The translations under genes and the position numbers were made by a program. From Pseudomonas vranovensis DSM 16006 (GTDB taxonomy: Bacteria > Pseudomonadota > Gammaproteobacteria > Pseudomonadales > Pseudomonadaceae): a DNA stretch of 34,277 nucleotides. The notes under the pieces were generated by a model. That model was not told the DNA's origin, did not search any database, and saw only the letters and a list, made by a program, of their open reading frames with translations. Below are positions 1 to 7,531 of this stretch, one piece after another. The first letter of the stretch is position 1. The number at the start of each line of letters is the position of its first letter. The stretch is taken from the NCBI RefSeq assembly GCF_000425805.1, contig NZ_AUED01000028.1:1-34277 (forward strand). The letters run 5' to 3'.

Positions 1-597
1 TCGTTCAGTCTCCACGGTCATTTGAACAGCCGGGATTTCTTTGCGGCGCGTCGTGAGTTGTACAAGACCCTTGATGCCCAGTTGAAGAGTGCCTTTCTCA
101 ACAAACAACTGAATCTGGGGAGCTATGAAATGTTGCGCCGTGACCTGGGCATTTCCACCAAAAGCGTGGTGCATCACTGGAGCCGTGCCGGTGGAGCGGG
201 GCAGATTCCGGGGTATGCCACGCATTTGGAGCAGGTAGCGAAAACGGCGAAGTATCTTAAATATGGTGGTTATGTAGGTATTGCGTTGGGTGGTGGGGCG
301 TCGGCACTCAAGGTGCAGGAAGTCTGCCGGGCCGGAGAGACGGAAGCGTGCAAAAAGGTGCGACTCATTGAAGCCGGGAGTTTTTCTGGTGGGTTGGGTG
401 GTGCAACAGCTGGAGCGGCTATCGGTGGTTATGCCGCCTACTCGCTCTGTGGTGTCTTCACAGTATTTACCGGTGGAGTAGGCGGAGCTGTATGCGGAAT
501 TGTCCTGGTCGGCGGAGGAGGACTCGCAGGTGGGTTAGGCGGTGGGGCCGGTGGTGAGTGGTTTGGTGAGTTTGTTTATGAGCAGACTAAACCATGA
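1..597 (+). CDS. C-terminal part of a glycine-rich membrane-inserting protein (putative toxin), 5' truncated by window edge
   Basis: The reading frame is open from base 1 without a convincing start, so this is taken as the last 198 residues of a longer protein. The visible part starts with a charged helical segment rich in Arg, Lys and Leu (about residues 8-60). A very glycine- and alanine-rich hydrophobic stretch follows (about residues 90-190) with repeated GGxxG/GxxxG zipper-like spacing and two or three candidate membrane hairpins. That composition is known from pore-forming or membrane-inserting C-terminal domains of polymorphic toxins, including type VI effectors, but no named domain could be assigned. 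The stop codon overlaps the start of the next gene in an ATGA, the layout typical of an effector with its immunity gene. It could also be an ordinary membrane protein, because the N-terminal delivery domain that would decide is outside the window. Confidence 0.6.
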   Translation, partial: SFSLHGHLNSRDFFAARRELYKTLDAQLKSAFLNKQLNLGSYEMLRRDLGISTKSVVHHWSRAGGAGQIPGYATHLEQVAKTAKYLKYGGYVGIALGGGASALKVQEVCRAGETEACKKVRLIEAGSFSGGLGGATAGAAIGGYAAYSLCGVFTVFTGGVGGAVCGIVLVGGGGLAGGLGGGAGGEWFGEFVYEQTKP

Positions 598-986
598 CCG
601 ACTTCTGGAGTTCCTGGTGGGCATTCGCTTTTATGATGACCCCTTTTGCTCTTTGCTTTTCAGGTGTGGCCTTGAGTATGTATATCGCTTTCGGTCGTGA
701 CTTTGATGTCATGCTTGCACGCTTTGAGGGCAGCAACTGGCTTAAACAACAGATACCGATCTGGGGGACGAGGCACATCCCGTCCCGGTTCTATTTGGTC
801 AATACACTATGCGCCGCAATGCTACACCCGCCTTTTGGTATCAAAAGAGGATTGATCGATGCGGATGAGGTTCGGAAGTTTCCGAGGTACCTAAAGTGTC
901 GAATGGTTGCCTCGGCATGGTTAACGATCATAGGCTTTGTATGGTTGATGTTGGCCGTCGGGCTGCTGAAACTCACCAAAGGCTGA
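594..986 (+). CDS. Small two-helix membrane protein, putative immunity protein for the upstream toxin-like protein
   Basis: This 130-residue protein has one hydrophobic helix at about residues 8-32 and another at about 107-127, separated by a polar, basic loop with a central WGTRHIPSRFY segment. It has no recognisable family motif. Its ATG lies inside an ATGA overlap with the upstream stop codon, so the two are translationally coupled. A short membrane protein encoded directly behind a membrane-inserting, glycine-zipper protein fits the known organisation of pore-forming effectors, whose immunity proteins are integral inner-membrane proteins. The immunity role is inference from position and topology only. 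Confidence 0.55.
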   Translation: MTDFWSSWWAFAFMMTPFALCFSGVALSMYIAFGRDFDVMLARFEGSNWLKQQIPIWGTRHIPSRFYLVNTLCAAMLHPPFGIKRGLIDADEVRKFPRYLKCRMVASAWLTIIGFVWLMLAVGLLKLTKG

Positions 987-998
987 TTTCCTGGAGGT

Positions 999-1110
999 GT
1001 AGCCGCTGCCGTGAGGCTGCGATCGGGCGCGAAGCGGCCGCAGTTGTTCCATTACTGCAAATGCGACTGCTGTGCAGTCGATCGCAGCCTTGCGCTTCGG
1101 CAGCGGCTAC
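999..1110. repeat. Pair of inverted REP elements (BIME-like)
   Basis: GTAGCCGCTGCCG at 999 and its inverted partner CGGCAGCGGCTAC ending at 1110 bracket shared inner motifs (AGGCTGCGATCG and CGATCGCAGCCT). The inner part also folds, with CGACTGC facing GCAGTCG around 1064-1080. This head-to-head arrangement is the usual Pseudomonas REP doublet placed after a gene. Confidence 0.85.
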
Positions 1111-1125
1111 TCCTTCGAAAACACA

Positions 1126-1155
1126 AAAAAGCCCGCCAGTAATGGCGGGCTTTTT
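1126..1155. terminator. Bidirectional rho-independent terminator
   Basis: The stem GCCCGCC (1131-1137) pairs with GGCGGGC (1144-1150) around a six-base loop, with an A-run before and a T-run after. It can stop the minus-strand cupin gene ending at 1173 and read-through from the plus-strand membrane gene. Confidence 0.9.
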
Positions 1156-1172
1156 ATGCATCGAGCCTGGAC

Positions 1173-2009
1173 TTAACGCTGTGGATTCAGCACCAGGTTC
1201 ATGTGACGGTTCACATCTTTGTACAGCAGGTAGCGGAACGGGCCTGGGCCGCCGGAGTAGCAGGCTTGCGGGCAGAAGGCACGCAGCCACATGAAGTCAC
1301 CGGCTTCAACTTCAACCCAGTCCTGGTTCAGGCGGTACACCGCTTTACCTTCCAGTACGTACAGGCCGTGTTCCATCACGTGGGTTTCAGCGAACGGAAT
1401 AACGCCGCCCGGCTGGAAGGTCACGATGTTGACGTGCATGTCGTGGCGCATGTCGGCCATGTCGACGAAGCGAGTGGTGACCCACGCGCCGTCGGTGCCC
1501 GGCATCGGGATCGGCTCGATGTCTTTTTCGTTGGTCACGAACGCTTCTGGCAGCGCCAGGCCTTCAACCACCTGGTAGTGCTTGCGGATCCAGTGGAAGG
1601 TAACGTTCTTGCCGCTGGTGTTGCGCAGGCTCCAGTCGGCCGCCGGCGGAATGAAGGCGTAGCCGCCTTCTTTCAGGGTGTACGGCTTGCCTTGCAGGGT
1701 GATGTCGACTTCGCCTTCGACGACGAACAATACTGCTTCGGCGTTCTTGTCCAGCTCAGGACGCTCGCTGCCGCCTTCTGGCGCCAGTTCGACGATGTAC
1801 TGCGAAAAGGTTTCCGAGAAGCCGGTCAGCGGGCGGGCGATGACCCACATGCGCATCTTGTCCCAGAAGGGCAGGTGGCTGGTGACGATGTCACGCATCA
1901 CGCCTTTGGGGATCACGGCATAGGCTTCGGTGAACATGGCACGGTCTGTCAGCAGCTCGGTCTGAGCCGGGTGCCCACCGTGAGGGGCGTAGTAAGAAGA
2001 TTTCGACAT
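1173..2009 (-). CDS. allE: (S)-ureidoglycine aminohydrolase, bicupin
   Basis: This 278-residue protein has two cupin barrels. It matches the ureidoglycine aminohydrolase family (YlbA/AllE, plant UGLYAH), which releases ammonia from (S)-ureidoglycine to give (S)-ureidoglycolate in purine/allantoin breakdown and needs manganese. The C-terminal cupin carries the expected metal site: E208, H210 and H214 in the ETHVMEH motif and Q248 in CPQAC. The N-terminal cupin has a degenerate site, as is usual. The start at 2009 was chosen because conserved family sequence (MSKSSYYAPHGG) begins there; an upstream in-frame extension looks non-coding. The gene is monocistronic, divergent from the amidase gene, and ends in a clear terminator. 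No other allantoin genes lie nearby, so the link to allantoin use rests on the enzyme alone. Confidence 0.88.
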   Translation of the reverse strand: MSKSSYYAPHGGHPAQTELLTDRAMFTEAYAVIPKGVMRDIVTSHLPFWDKMRMWVIARPLTGFSETFSQYIVELAPEGGSERPELDKNAEAVLFVVEGEVDITLQGKPYTLKEGGYAFIPPAADWSLRNTSGKNVTFHWIRKHYQVVEGLALPEAFVTNEKDIEPIPMPGTDGAWVTTRFVDMADMRHDMHVNIVTFQPGGVIPFAETHVMEHGLYVLEGKAVYRLNQDWVEVEAGDFMWLRAFCPQACYSGGPGPFRYLLYKDVNRHMNLVLNPQR

Positions 2010-2123
2010 GGACAGTCTCGACTTGTTGTTGTGTCCCCGTGCCTGGCAGCGCCGGCCGGCGCTGCGTTGGGGATGCATTCACACGATATAGACAAGGCTG
2101 CACTATCCACAAATTAAATGTTG

Positions 2124-2138
2124 AAATACCCGGTATTT
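2124..2138. promoter_or_regulatory. Palindromic operator candidate between divergent genes
   Basis: AAATACC-C-GGTATTT is a perfect 7-base inverted repeat with a one-base centre. It sits in the 285-base gap between the cupin gene (minus) and the amidase gene (plus), in a locally AT-rich stretch suited to promoters. No regulator gene is adjacent, so the binding protein is unknown. Confidence 0.5.
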
Positions 2139-2294
2139 GATTGCTGAATGCCTATTGGGCGAATGAATACGTCGCAGGGGCGAGGGCCAGGGCAGGGAGC
2201 AATCCGTTACACTGGCGCCCTGCGCCTGGCCCGGTCCTGAGTCGCATTGCAGAGCAACAAGAACTGATATGAACAGCCATTTTGAGATAACAGC

Positions 2295-3995
2295 ATGATC
2301 GAGGTCACCGAGGTTTCCATTGCCGAGTTGCGCGCAGCACTCGAATCTGGCCAGACAACGGCAGTAGAGTTGGTCCAGGCCTACCTTGCCCGGATCGACG
2401 CCTACGATGGCCCAGACACTGCCACTGCCCTGAACGCGGTAGTAGTACGCAACCCCGAGGCGCTCAACGAAGCCCGGGCCAGTGATGAGCGTCGTGCCAA
2501 GGGCCAGGCTCTGGGCCCGCTCGACGGCATCCCGTACACCGCCAAGGACAGCTACCTGGTCAAGGGCCTGACCGCAGCGTCCGGCAGCCCGGCCTTTGCC
2601 AACCTGATTGCCTATCGCGATGCTTTTACCATCGAACGCCTGCGCGCCGGCGGAGCCATCTGCCTGGGCAAGACCAACATGCCGCCGATGGCCAATGGCG
2701 GCATGCAGCGGGGCGTTTATGGCCGGGCAGAGAGCCCCTATAACGCCGACTACCTCACCGCGCCCTTTGCCTCGGGTTCATCCAATGGCGCTGGCACGGC
2801 CACGGCGGCCAGCTTTGCCGCCTTCGGCCTGGCGGAGGAGACCTGGTCGAGCGGACGAGGCCCGGCCTCCAACAATGGCCTGTGTGCCTATACGCCTTCG
2901 CGCGGGGTGATCTCGGTGCGTGGCAACTGGCCGCTGACGCCGACGATGGACGTGGTGGTGCCGTTTGCCCGCACCATGAGCGACCTGCTGGAAGTCCTCG
3001 ACATCGTCGTGGCCCACGACCCTGACACCCGTGGTGACCTGTGGCGCCTGCAACCCTGGGTGCCGATTCCGAGTGTCGACTCGGTGCGTCCGGTCTCCTA
3101 CCTGGAGCTGGCCGCAGGCGCCGAGTCGCTGGCGGGCAAGCGCCTGGGCATTCCAAAGATGTACATCAATGCCGACCCTGAAGCCGGAACGTCCGAGGCG
3201 CCAGGTATCGGTGGCCCGACTGGCCAGCGCATCCATACCCGCCCTTCGGTGATAGAGCTCTGGGTGCAGGCGCGCAAGGCACTTGAGGCTGCTGGAGCCG
3301 AAGTGATCGAAGTGGACTTCCCGCTGGTGTCCAACTGTGAGGGTGACCGTCCGGGCGCACCGACGGTGTTCAACCGCGGCCTGGTGTCCAAAGAGTTCCT
3401 CCACCATGAACTGTGGGACCTGACCGCCTGGGCGTTCGACGACTTCCTTCAGGCCAATGGCGATCCCAAGCTCAACCGCCTGGTGGATGTCGACGGCCCG
3501 CTGATTTTCCCTCACGACCCGGGCACGCTGCCCAATCGTGAAGGTGACCTGGCCGCCGGCATGGACGAATACGTGAAGATGGCTGAACGTGGGATTGCCC
3601 CGTGGGACCAGATCAGCACCGTGCCCGATGGCCTGCGCGGGCTGGAGAAGACGCGTCATATCGACCTGGAAGACTGGATGGACCAGTTGGGCCTGGACGC
3701 GGTGCTGTTCCCGACCGTTGCCGATGTGGGCCCGGCCGATGCCGACGTCAACCCGGCATCGGCCGATATTGCCTGGAGCAATGGTGTGTGGGTGGCCAAC
3801 GGCAACCTCGCCATCCGCCACCTGGGCGTGCCGACCGTCACCGTGCCGATGGGGGTGATGGCGGACATCGGCATGCCGGTGGGGCTGACCTTTGCCGGGC
3901 GTGCCTACGAAGATTCGACCTTGCTGCGCCTGGCGTCGGCCTTCGAGTCGACTGGCAGCAAGCGGATGATCCCGCCACGTACACCGGCCTTGTAG
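2295..3995 (+). CDS. Amidase-signature family hydrolase with atypical oxyanion motif
   Basis: This 566-residue protein has the amidase-signature fold, hydrolysing C-N amide bonds with a Ser-cisSer-Lys triad. The lysine is K84 in YTAKDSY, the bridging serine is S162 in GSSNG, and the nucleophile is S186, 24 residues later as in fatty acid amide hydrolase. The usual DTGGS sequence before the nucleophile reads ETWSS here, so the two oxyanion-hole glycines are replaced by Trp and Ser. I believe a subgroup of bacterial and fungal amidases shares this, so it probably marks a specificity class rather than damage. The substrate is unknown. The next gene starts 15 bases later, indicating an operon with the PhyH-type oxygenase. 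The ribosome site before 2295 is weak. Confidence 0.85.
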   Translation: MIEVTEVSIAELRAALESGQTTAVELVQAYLARIDAYDGPDTATALNAVVVRNPEALNEARASDERRAKGQALGPLDGIPYTAKDSYLVKGLTAASGSPAFANLIAYRDAFTIERLRAGGAICLGKTNMPPMANGGMQRGVYGRAESPYNADYLTAPFASGSSNGAGTATAASFAAFGLAEETWSSGRGPASNNGLCAYTPSRGVISVRGNWPLTPTMDVVVPFARTMSDLLEVLDIVVAHDPDTRGDLWRLQPWVPIPSVDSVRPVSYLELAAGAESLAGKRLGIPKMYINADPEAGTSEAPGIGGPTGQRIHTRPSVIELWVQARKALEAAGAEVIEVDFPLVSNCEGDRPGAPTVFNRGLVSKEFLHHELWDLTAWAFDDFLQANGDPKLNRLVDVDGPLIFPHDPGTLPNREGDLAAGMDEYVKMAERGIAPWDQISTVPDGLRGLEKTRHIDLEDWMDQLGLDAVLFPTVADVGPADADVNPASADIAWSNGVWVANGNLAIRHLGVPTVTVPMGVMADIGMPVGLTFAGRAYEDSTLLRLASAFESTGSKRMIPPRTPAL

Positions 3996-4010
3996 GCGCG
4001 GGAACGTTGT

Positions 4011-4742
4011 ATGGATTTTGCCTCTCAAGGCTATGCCGTGATCGACGGGCTGCTGGATGACAGCAGCCTGACTGCAGCGCGGGCGTTGGTCGATCGGGTG
4101 GTGCGTCAGCATCGCGCTGGCGCTGCAGCACCTCTGGCATGCGGCATAAGCATTACCGATGTCACCCGCCAGCATCCCCGGCGCAATCCGGATATTGACC
4201 CACAGCAATGGGCCAATGAGCCGTTCATCATTGGCGATCTCATTGCGCTGGATAGTCGTTTTGCGGCCGTGTTCTGCAGCGAGGCCCTCTGGCAATGTGC
4301 AGCCGCGTTGCTTGCGTGCACGCCGGACGAAGTGGTTTTTCACTTCTGCAATCTGACCCGCAAACCCAACGGCATTGGCCCGGCTGTAGGGTGGCATCGG
4401 GACGCGAGCAATCAGTATTTCGCGAGCGAAGACAACCGGACCATGCGGCTGTTGCTGCCGCTTCAGGGCATGAGCGCAGCCAACGGCGCAACGGCGGTGG
4501 TGCCGGCTTCTCATCTTGATCCAGGTGCGGACATCGACACGGCGTTGATTCCCGATGTGCCAGCCGGTGCAGGGCTTGCACTGCATGCAGCCGTACTGCA
4601 CGGAGGCTCGCCCAATCGCAGCGCGCTGGAACGGGACGTTATCGTGATTCAGTTTGGTGTGCGTGGCTCGACGCTTCGCCACCATGCCGATGAGACGCTG
4701 GCGCTGGCGGGGCGAGAGACATTTCTGGCGTTCTGCCGGTAG
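4011..4742 (+). CDS. Phytanoyl-CoA dioxygenase (PhyH)-family Fe(II)/2-oxoglutarate oxygenase
   Basis: This 243-residue protein has the metal-binding facial triad of the family: H129 and D131 in WHRDAS, and a distal His (H197) in VLHGGSPNRS. The R208 region is a candidate 2-oxoglutarate anchor. Members hydroxylate or oxidatively cleave small molecules with Fe(II), oxygen and 2-oxoglutarate; the substrate cannot be read from the sequence. The gene follows the amidase by 15 bases and has a GGGAAC ribosome site, so the two probably act in one pathway, perhaps oxygenation and amide cleavage of the same compound (inference). Confidence 0.82.
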   Translation: MDFASQGYAVIDGLLDDSSLTAARALVDRVVRQHRAGAAAPLACGISITDVTRQHPRRNPDIDPQQWANEPFIIGDLIALDSRFAAVFCSEALWQCAAALLACTPDEVVFHFCNLTRKPNGIGPAVGWHRDASNQYFASEDNRTMRLLLPLQGMSAANGATAVVPASHLDPGADIDTALIPDVPAGAGLALHAAVLHGGSPNRSALERDVIVIQFGVRGSTLRHHADETLALAGRETFLAFCR

Positions 4743-4770
4743 GAACTGCTGACTTGAACCACGACCGCTG

Positions 4771-4861
4771 CGCGGTCGACGCAGGCTGTCGCCAGCGGCT
4801 ACACCGGCAATCTGTAGCCGCTGCCCGGGGACCAGGTTGCGATCGACTGCGCAGCAGTCGC
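4771..4861. repeat. Two REP elements, inverted pair
   Basis: The first copy ends GCCAGCGGCTAC at 4802 and the second begins GTAGCCGCTGCC at 4814 and runs into GCGATCGACTGCGCAGCAGTCG. They are the same family as the copies at 999-1110 and 34150-34239. Confidence 0.8.
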
Positions 4862-4890
4862 CAGGTGGAGCGGCGGTGTGGTCTTCCAGT

Positions 4891-4921
4891 GGCATCGCTA
4901 TCGCGGGGCAAGCTCGCTCCC
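4891..4921. repeat. REP-like element of a second type (CGCTATCGCGGGGCAAGCTCGCTCCC)
   Basis: The element CGCTATCGCGGGGCAAG followed by CTCGCTCCC resembles the short GCGGG-CAAGC-CCGCTCC palindromic repeats common in the P. putida/fluorescens group. It differs in sequence from the GTAGCCGCTG-type REPs just upstream, so two repeat families share one intergenic gap. Confidence 0.6.
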
Positions 4922-4927
4922 AGACAG

Positions 4928-4960
4928 CAAAATGCGCCCATCAGGGCGCATTTTGTTTTT
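4928..4960. terminator. Bidirectional rho-independent terminator
   Basis: An 11-base stem AAAATGCGCCC (4929-4939) pairs with GGGCGCATTTT (4944-4954) around the loop ATCA, followed by T-rich sequence on the plus strand and the same on the minus strand. It ends the minus-strand polyamine operon, whose last stop codon is at 4979. Confidence 0.9.
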
Positions 4961-4978
4961 ACCGGAACTCAATACAAC

Positions 4979-6214
4979 TCAGTTCCAGGGACGATCACCG
5001 TTCTCGTCTTTGACGCGGGTCGGCAGGCCCATCACGTCCAGCGCCTTGAGGAACGGCTCGGCCGGCAGCTCCTCGACGTTGACCATGCGCTGTACATCCC
5101 ACTCGCCACGGGCGACCAGCAGGGCAGCCGCCACCGGTGGCACGCCTGCGGTGTAGGAGATGCCCTGGCTGTCGGTTTCGGCGTAGGCTTCTTCGTGGTC
5201 GGCCACGTTGTAGATGAAGACCTCACGTGGCTGGCCATCCTTGATGCCTTTGACCAGGTCGCCGATGCAGGTCTTGCCGGTGTAGCCCGGTGCCAGCGAG
5301 GCAGGGTCGGGCAGCACGGCCTTGACCACTTTGAGCGGCACCACTTCCAGGCCTTCGGCTGTCTTGACCGGTTGCTCGGAGAGCAGGCCAAGGTTCTTCA
5401 GCACCGTGAAGACGTTGATGTAGTGTTCGCCAAAGCTCATCCAGAAACGCACGTTCGGCACGTCGAGGTTCTTCGACAGCGAATGCACTTCGTCGTGGCC
5501 GGTCAGGTACAGGTTTTGCGAGCCTACAACCGGCAGGTCGTCGGTACGCTTGACCTCGAACATGGTGTTGCTGGTCCACTGGCTGTTCTGCCAGCTCCAC
5601 ACCTGTCCGGTGAACTCGCGGAAGTTGATTTCCGGGTCGAAGTTGGTGGCGAAATACTTGCCATGAGAGCCCGCATTGACATCGAGAATGTCGATCGAAT
5701 CAATGCGGTCGAAATACTGTTGTTTGGCCAGGGCCGCATAGGCGTTGACGACGCCCGGGTCGAAACCCACGCCCAGGATGGCGGTAACGTTCTTTTGTTG
5801 GCATTCCTCGAGGTGTTTCCACTCGTAGTTGCCATACCAGGGCGGCGTCTCGCAAATCTTGCCCGGTTCTTCGTGAATGGCGGTGTCCAGGTAGGCCACG
5901 CCGGTATCGATGCAGGCACGCAGCACCGACATGTTGAGGAAGGCGGAACCGACGTTGATGACGATCTGCGATTCAGTTTCGCGGATCAGCGCCTTGGTCG
6001 CCTCGACATCCAGGGCGTTCAGCGAGAAGGCCTTGATGTCGGCGGGCTGCTTGAGGCTGCCCTTGGCCTTGACGCTGTCGATGATGGCCTGGCATTTGGA
6101 GATGTTGCGCGACGCGATAGCAATACGACCGAGTTCGTCGTTGTGCTGCGCGCACTTGTGGGCCACCACCTTGGCGACACCTCCTGCACCAATGATAAGA
6201 ACGTTCTTCTTCAA
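4979..6214 (-). CDS. Carboxynorspermidine/carboxyspermidine dehydrogenase (saccharopine dehydrogenase family)
   Basis: This 411-residue protein has an N-terminal Rossmann NAD(P) site (IIGAGGVAKVVA, residues 7-18). The full length and C-terminal sequence are characteristic of carboxynorspermidine synthase rather than lysine-pathway saccharopine dehydrogenase. Known members reductively couple aspartate beta-semialdehyde with 1,3-diaminopropane or putrescine to form carboxynorspermidine or carboxyspermidine. It lies 26 bases downstream of the matching decarboxylase gene on the same strand, which strongly supports the assignment. This route makes triamines without decarboxylated S-adenosylmethionine. 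Whether the product is norspermidine or spermidine cannot be told from the sequence. Confidence 0.9.
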   Translation of the reverse strand: MKKNVLIIGAGGVAKVVAHKCAQHNDELGRIAIASRNISKCQAIIDSVKAKGSLKQPADIKAFSLNALDVEATKALIRETESQIVINVGSAFLNMSVLRACIDTGVAYLDTAIHEEPGKICETPPWYGNYEWKHLEECQQKNVTAILGVGFDPGVVNAYAALAKQQYFDRIDSIDILDVNAGSHGKYFATNFDPEINFREFTGQVWSWQNSQWTSNTMFEVKRTDDLPVVGSQNLYLTGHDEVHSLSKNLDVPNVRFWMSFGEHYINVFTVLKNLGLLSEQPVKTAEGLEVVPLKVVKAVLPDPASLAPGYTGKTCIGDLVKGIKDGQPREVFIYNVADHEEAYAETDSQGISYTAGVPPVAAALLVARGEWDVQRMVNVEELPAEPFLKALDVMGLPTRVKDENGDRPWN

Positions 6215-6240
6215 TTTCTCTATCTCTCCTTTCTGTCCGC

Positions 6241-7338
6241 TTACGAGAGGCTGGACAGGTAGTCTTCGAACCCAAATTCACGAACCACCTCGACTGTACC
6301 GTCGAGTTGTTTCACTACGATGGACGGCATTTTCAGGCCGTTGAACCAGTTTTTCTTGACCATGGTGTAGCCCGCTGCGTCAACAAACGACAGCCGATCG
6401 CCGATGGCCAGCGGACGATCAAATGGGTACTCGCCGAAAATATCGCCGGCAAGGCAGGACTTGCCGCACACCATGTAGGTGTGTTCGCCCGCGCTTGGCG
6501 CCAGTTTGGCGTTGAGGCGATAGATCAGCAGGTCGAGCATGTGTGCCTCGATGGAGCTGTCGACCACGGCCAGGTGCTTGCCGTTGTAGAGGGTGTCGAG
6601 CACGGTGACTTCCAGCGAGGCGCTCTGGGTGATGGCTGCTTCGCCCGGCTCCAGGTAGACCTGTACGCCGTATTTTTCCGAGAAGGCCTTGAGGCGCGCG
6701 CAGAAGGCGTCCAGCGCATAGTCTTCACCGGTGAAGTGGATACCGCCACCCAGGCTGACCCACTCGACCTTGTGCAGCAGGTGGCCGAAACGTTCCTCGA
6801 TGGTGCACAGCATCTGGTCGAACAGGCCGAAGTCGCCGTTCTCGCAGTTGTTGTGGAACATGAAGCCGGAGATCTGTTCGATGACCTGCTCGACCTTGAC
6901 CGGGTCCCATTCGCCCAGGCGGCTGAACGGGCGGGCCGGGTCGGCCAGCAGATAGTCGGAGCTGCTGACTTGCGGGTTGACCCGCAGGCCGCGGACCTTG
7001 CCTTCAGACTGTTCGGCAAAACGCTGCAGCTGGCCGATGGAGTTGAAGATGATCTTGTCGCAGTTCTCGAGCATCTCTTCGATTTCGTCGTCGGCCCAGG
7101 CCACGCTGTAGGCGTGGGCTTCACCCGCGAATTTCTGGCGGCCGAGCTTGAGCTCGTAGAGCGACGAGGAGGTGGTGCCGTCCATGTACTGTTCCATCAG
7201 GTCGAATACCGACCAGGTGGCGAAGCACTTGAGGGCCAGCAGGGCCTTGGCCCCGGACTGCTCGCGCACGTAGGCGATCTTCTCCATGTTGCGCAGCAGC
7301 TTGGTTTTGTCGATGAGGTAGTACGGCGTTTTGATCAT
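6241..7338 (-). CDS. nspC: Carboxynorspermidine/carboxyspermidine decarboxylase
   Basis: This 365-residue protein is a fold-III PLP decarboxylase of the alanine-racemase/ornithine-decarboxylase superfamily. K37 in LALKCFA is the PLP lysine, H162 sits in FHNNCENGDF, the phosphate-binding glycines are GGGIH (197-201), and EPGE is at 230-233. C295 in CGKSCLAGD is the catalytic cysteine supplied across the dimer. Known members remove the carboxylate from carboxynorspermidine or carboxyspermidine. The start at 7338 has GGAGG eight bases upstream, and in-frame sequence further upstream is not family-like. It is the first gene of a two-gene operon with the dehydrogenase and lies 193 bases behind the sugar-acid dehydratase, with a strong hairpin between. 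Confidence 0.92.
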   Translation of the reverse strand: MIKTPYYLIDKTKLLRNMEKIAYVREQSGAKALLALKCFATWSVFDLMEQYMDGTTSSSLYELKLGRQKFAGEAHAYSVAWADDEIEEMLENCDKIIFNSIGQLQRFAEQSEGKVRGLRVNPQVSSSDYLLADPARPFSRLGEWDPVKVEQVIEQISGFMFHNNCENGDFGLFDQMLCTIEERFGHLLHKVEWVSLGGGIHFTGEDYALDAFCARLKAFSEKYGVQVYLEPGEAAITQSASLEVTVLDTLYNGKHLAVVDSSIEAHMLDLLIYRLNAKLAPSAGEHTYMVCGKSCLAGDIFGEYPFDRPLAIGDRLSFVDAAGYTMVKKNWFNGLKMPSIVVKQLDGTVEVVREFGFEDYLSSLS

Positions 7339-7448
7339 TTCGAGGCCTCCGGCAAGGCCGGCCAAAAAAAGGACACGCATTGTGCCTTCACTTGGCCTGA
7401 ATCGAAAGGTCAGAGAGCGGATTTCGTCTGGTTCGGGGCCGGTGCAAG

Positions 7449-7478
7449 AGCAAGAGCACAAATCGTTGTGCTCTTGCT
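7449..7478. other. Perfect 13-bp hairpin between sugar-acid dehydratase and nspC
   Basis: AGCAAGAGCACAA (7449-7461) pairs exactly with TTGTGCTCTTGCT (7466-7478) around the loop ATCG. Neither strand has a T-run after the stem, so it is not a classical terminator. It lies 111-140 bases upstream of the nspC start codon, in its likely leader, so it may be an attenuator, a processing site or an operator. Confidence 0.6.
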
Positions 7479-7531
7479 GGCCTACGGCGAACCTGTGGGC
7501 GTGGCGGTGCGACGTCTCGCCCCGCGATGAT

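Noticed and set aside
2778..4895. Very long minus-strand open frame (about 705 codons) opposite the amidase and PhyH genes
   Set aside because: It mirrors two well-supported plus-strand genes, is rich in His, Arg and Gln as expected of an antisense frame in GC-rich DNA, and shows no family motif.
4754..6262. Plus-strand open frame of about 502 codons opposite the carboxynorspermidine dehydrogenase gene
   Set aside because: It begins in REP sequence, runs antisense to a well-supported gene and shows no domain.
7449..7478. The hairpin before nspC as a rho-independent terminator
   Set aside because: No T-run follows the stem on either strand; it is kept as an unexplained hairpin.
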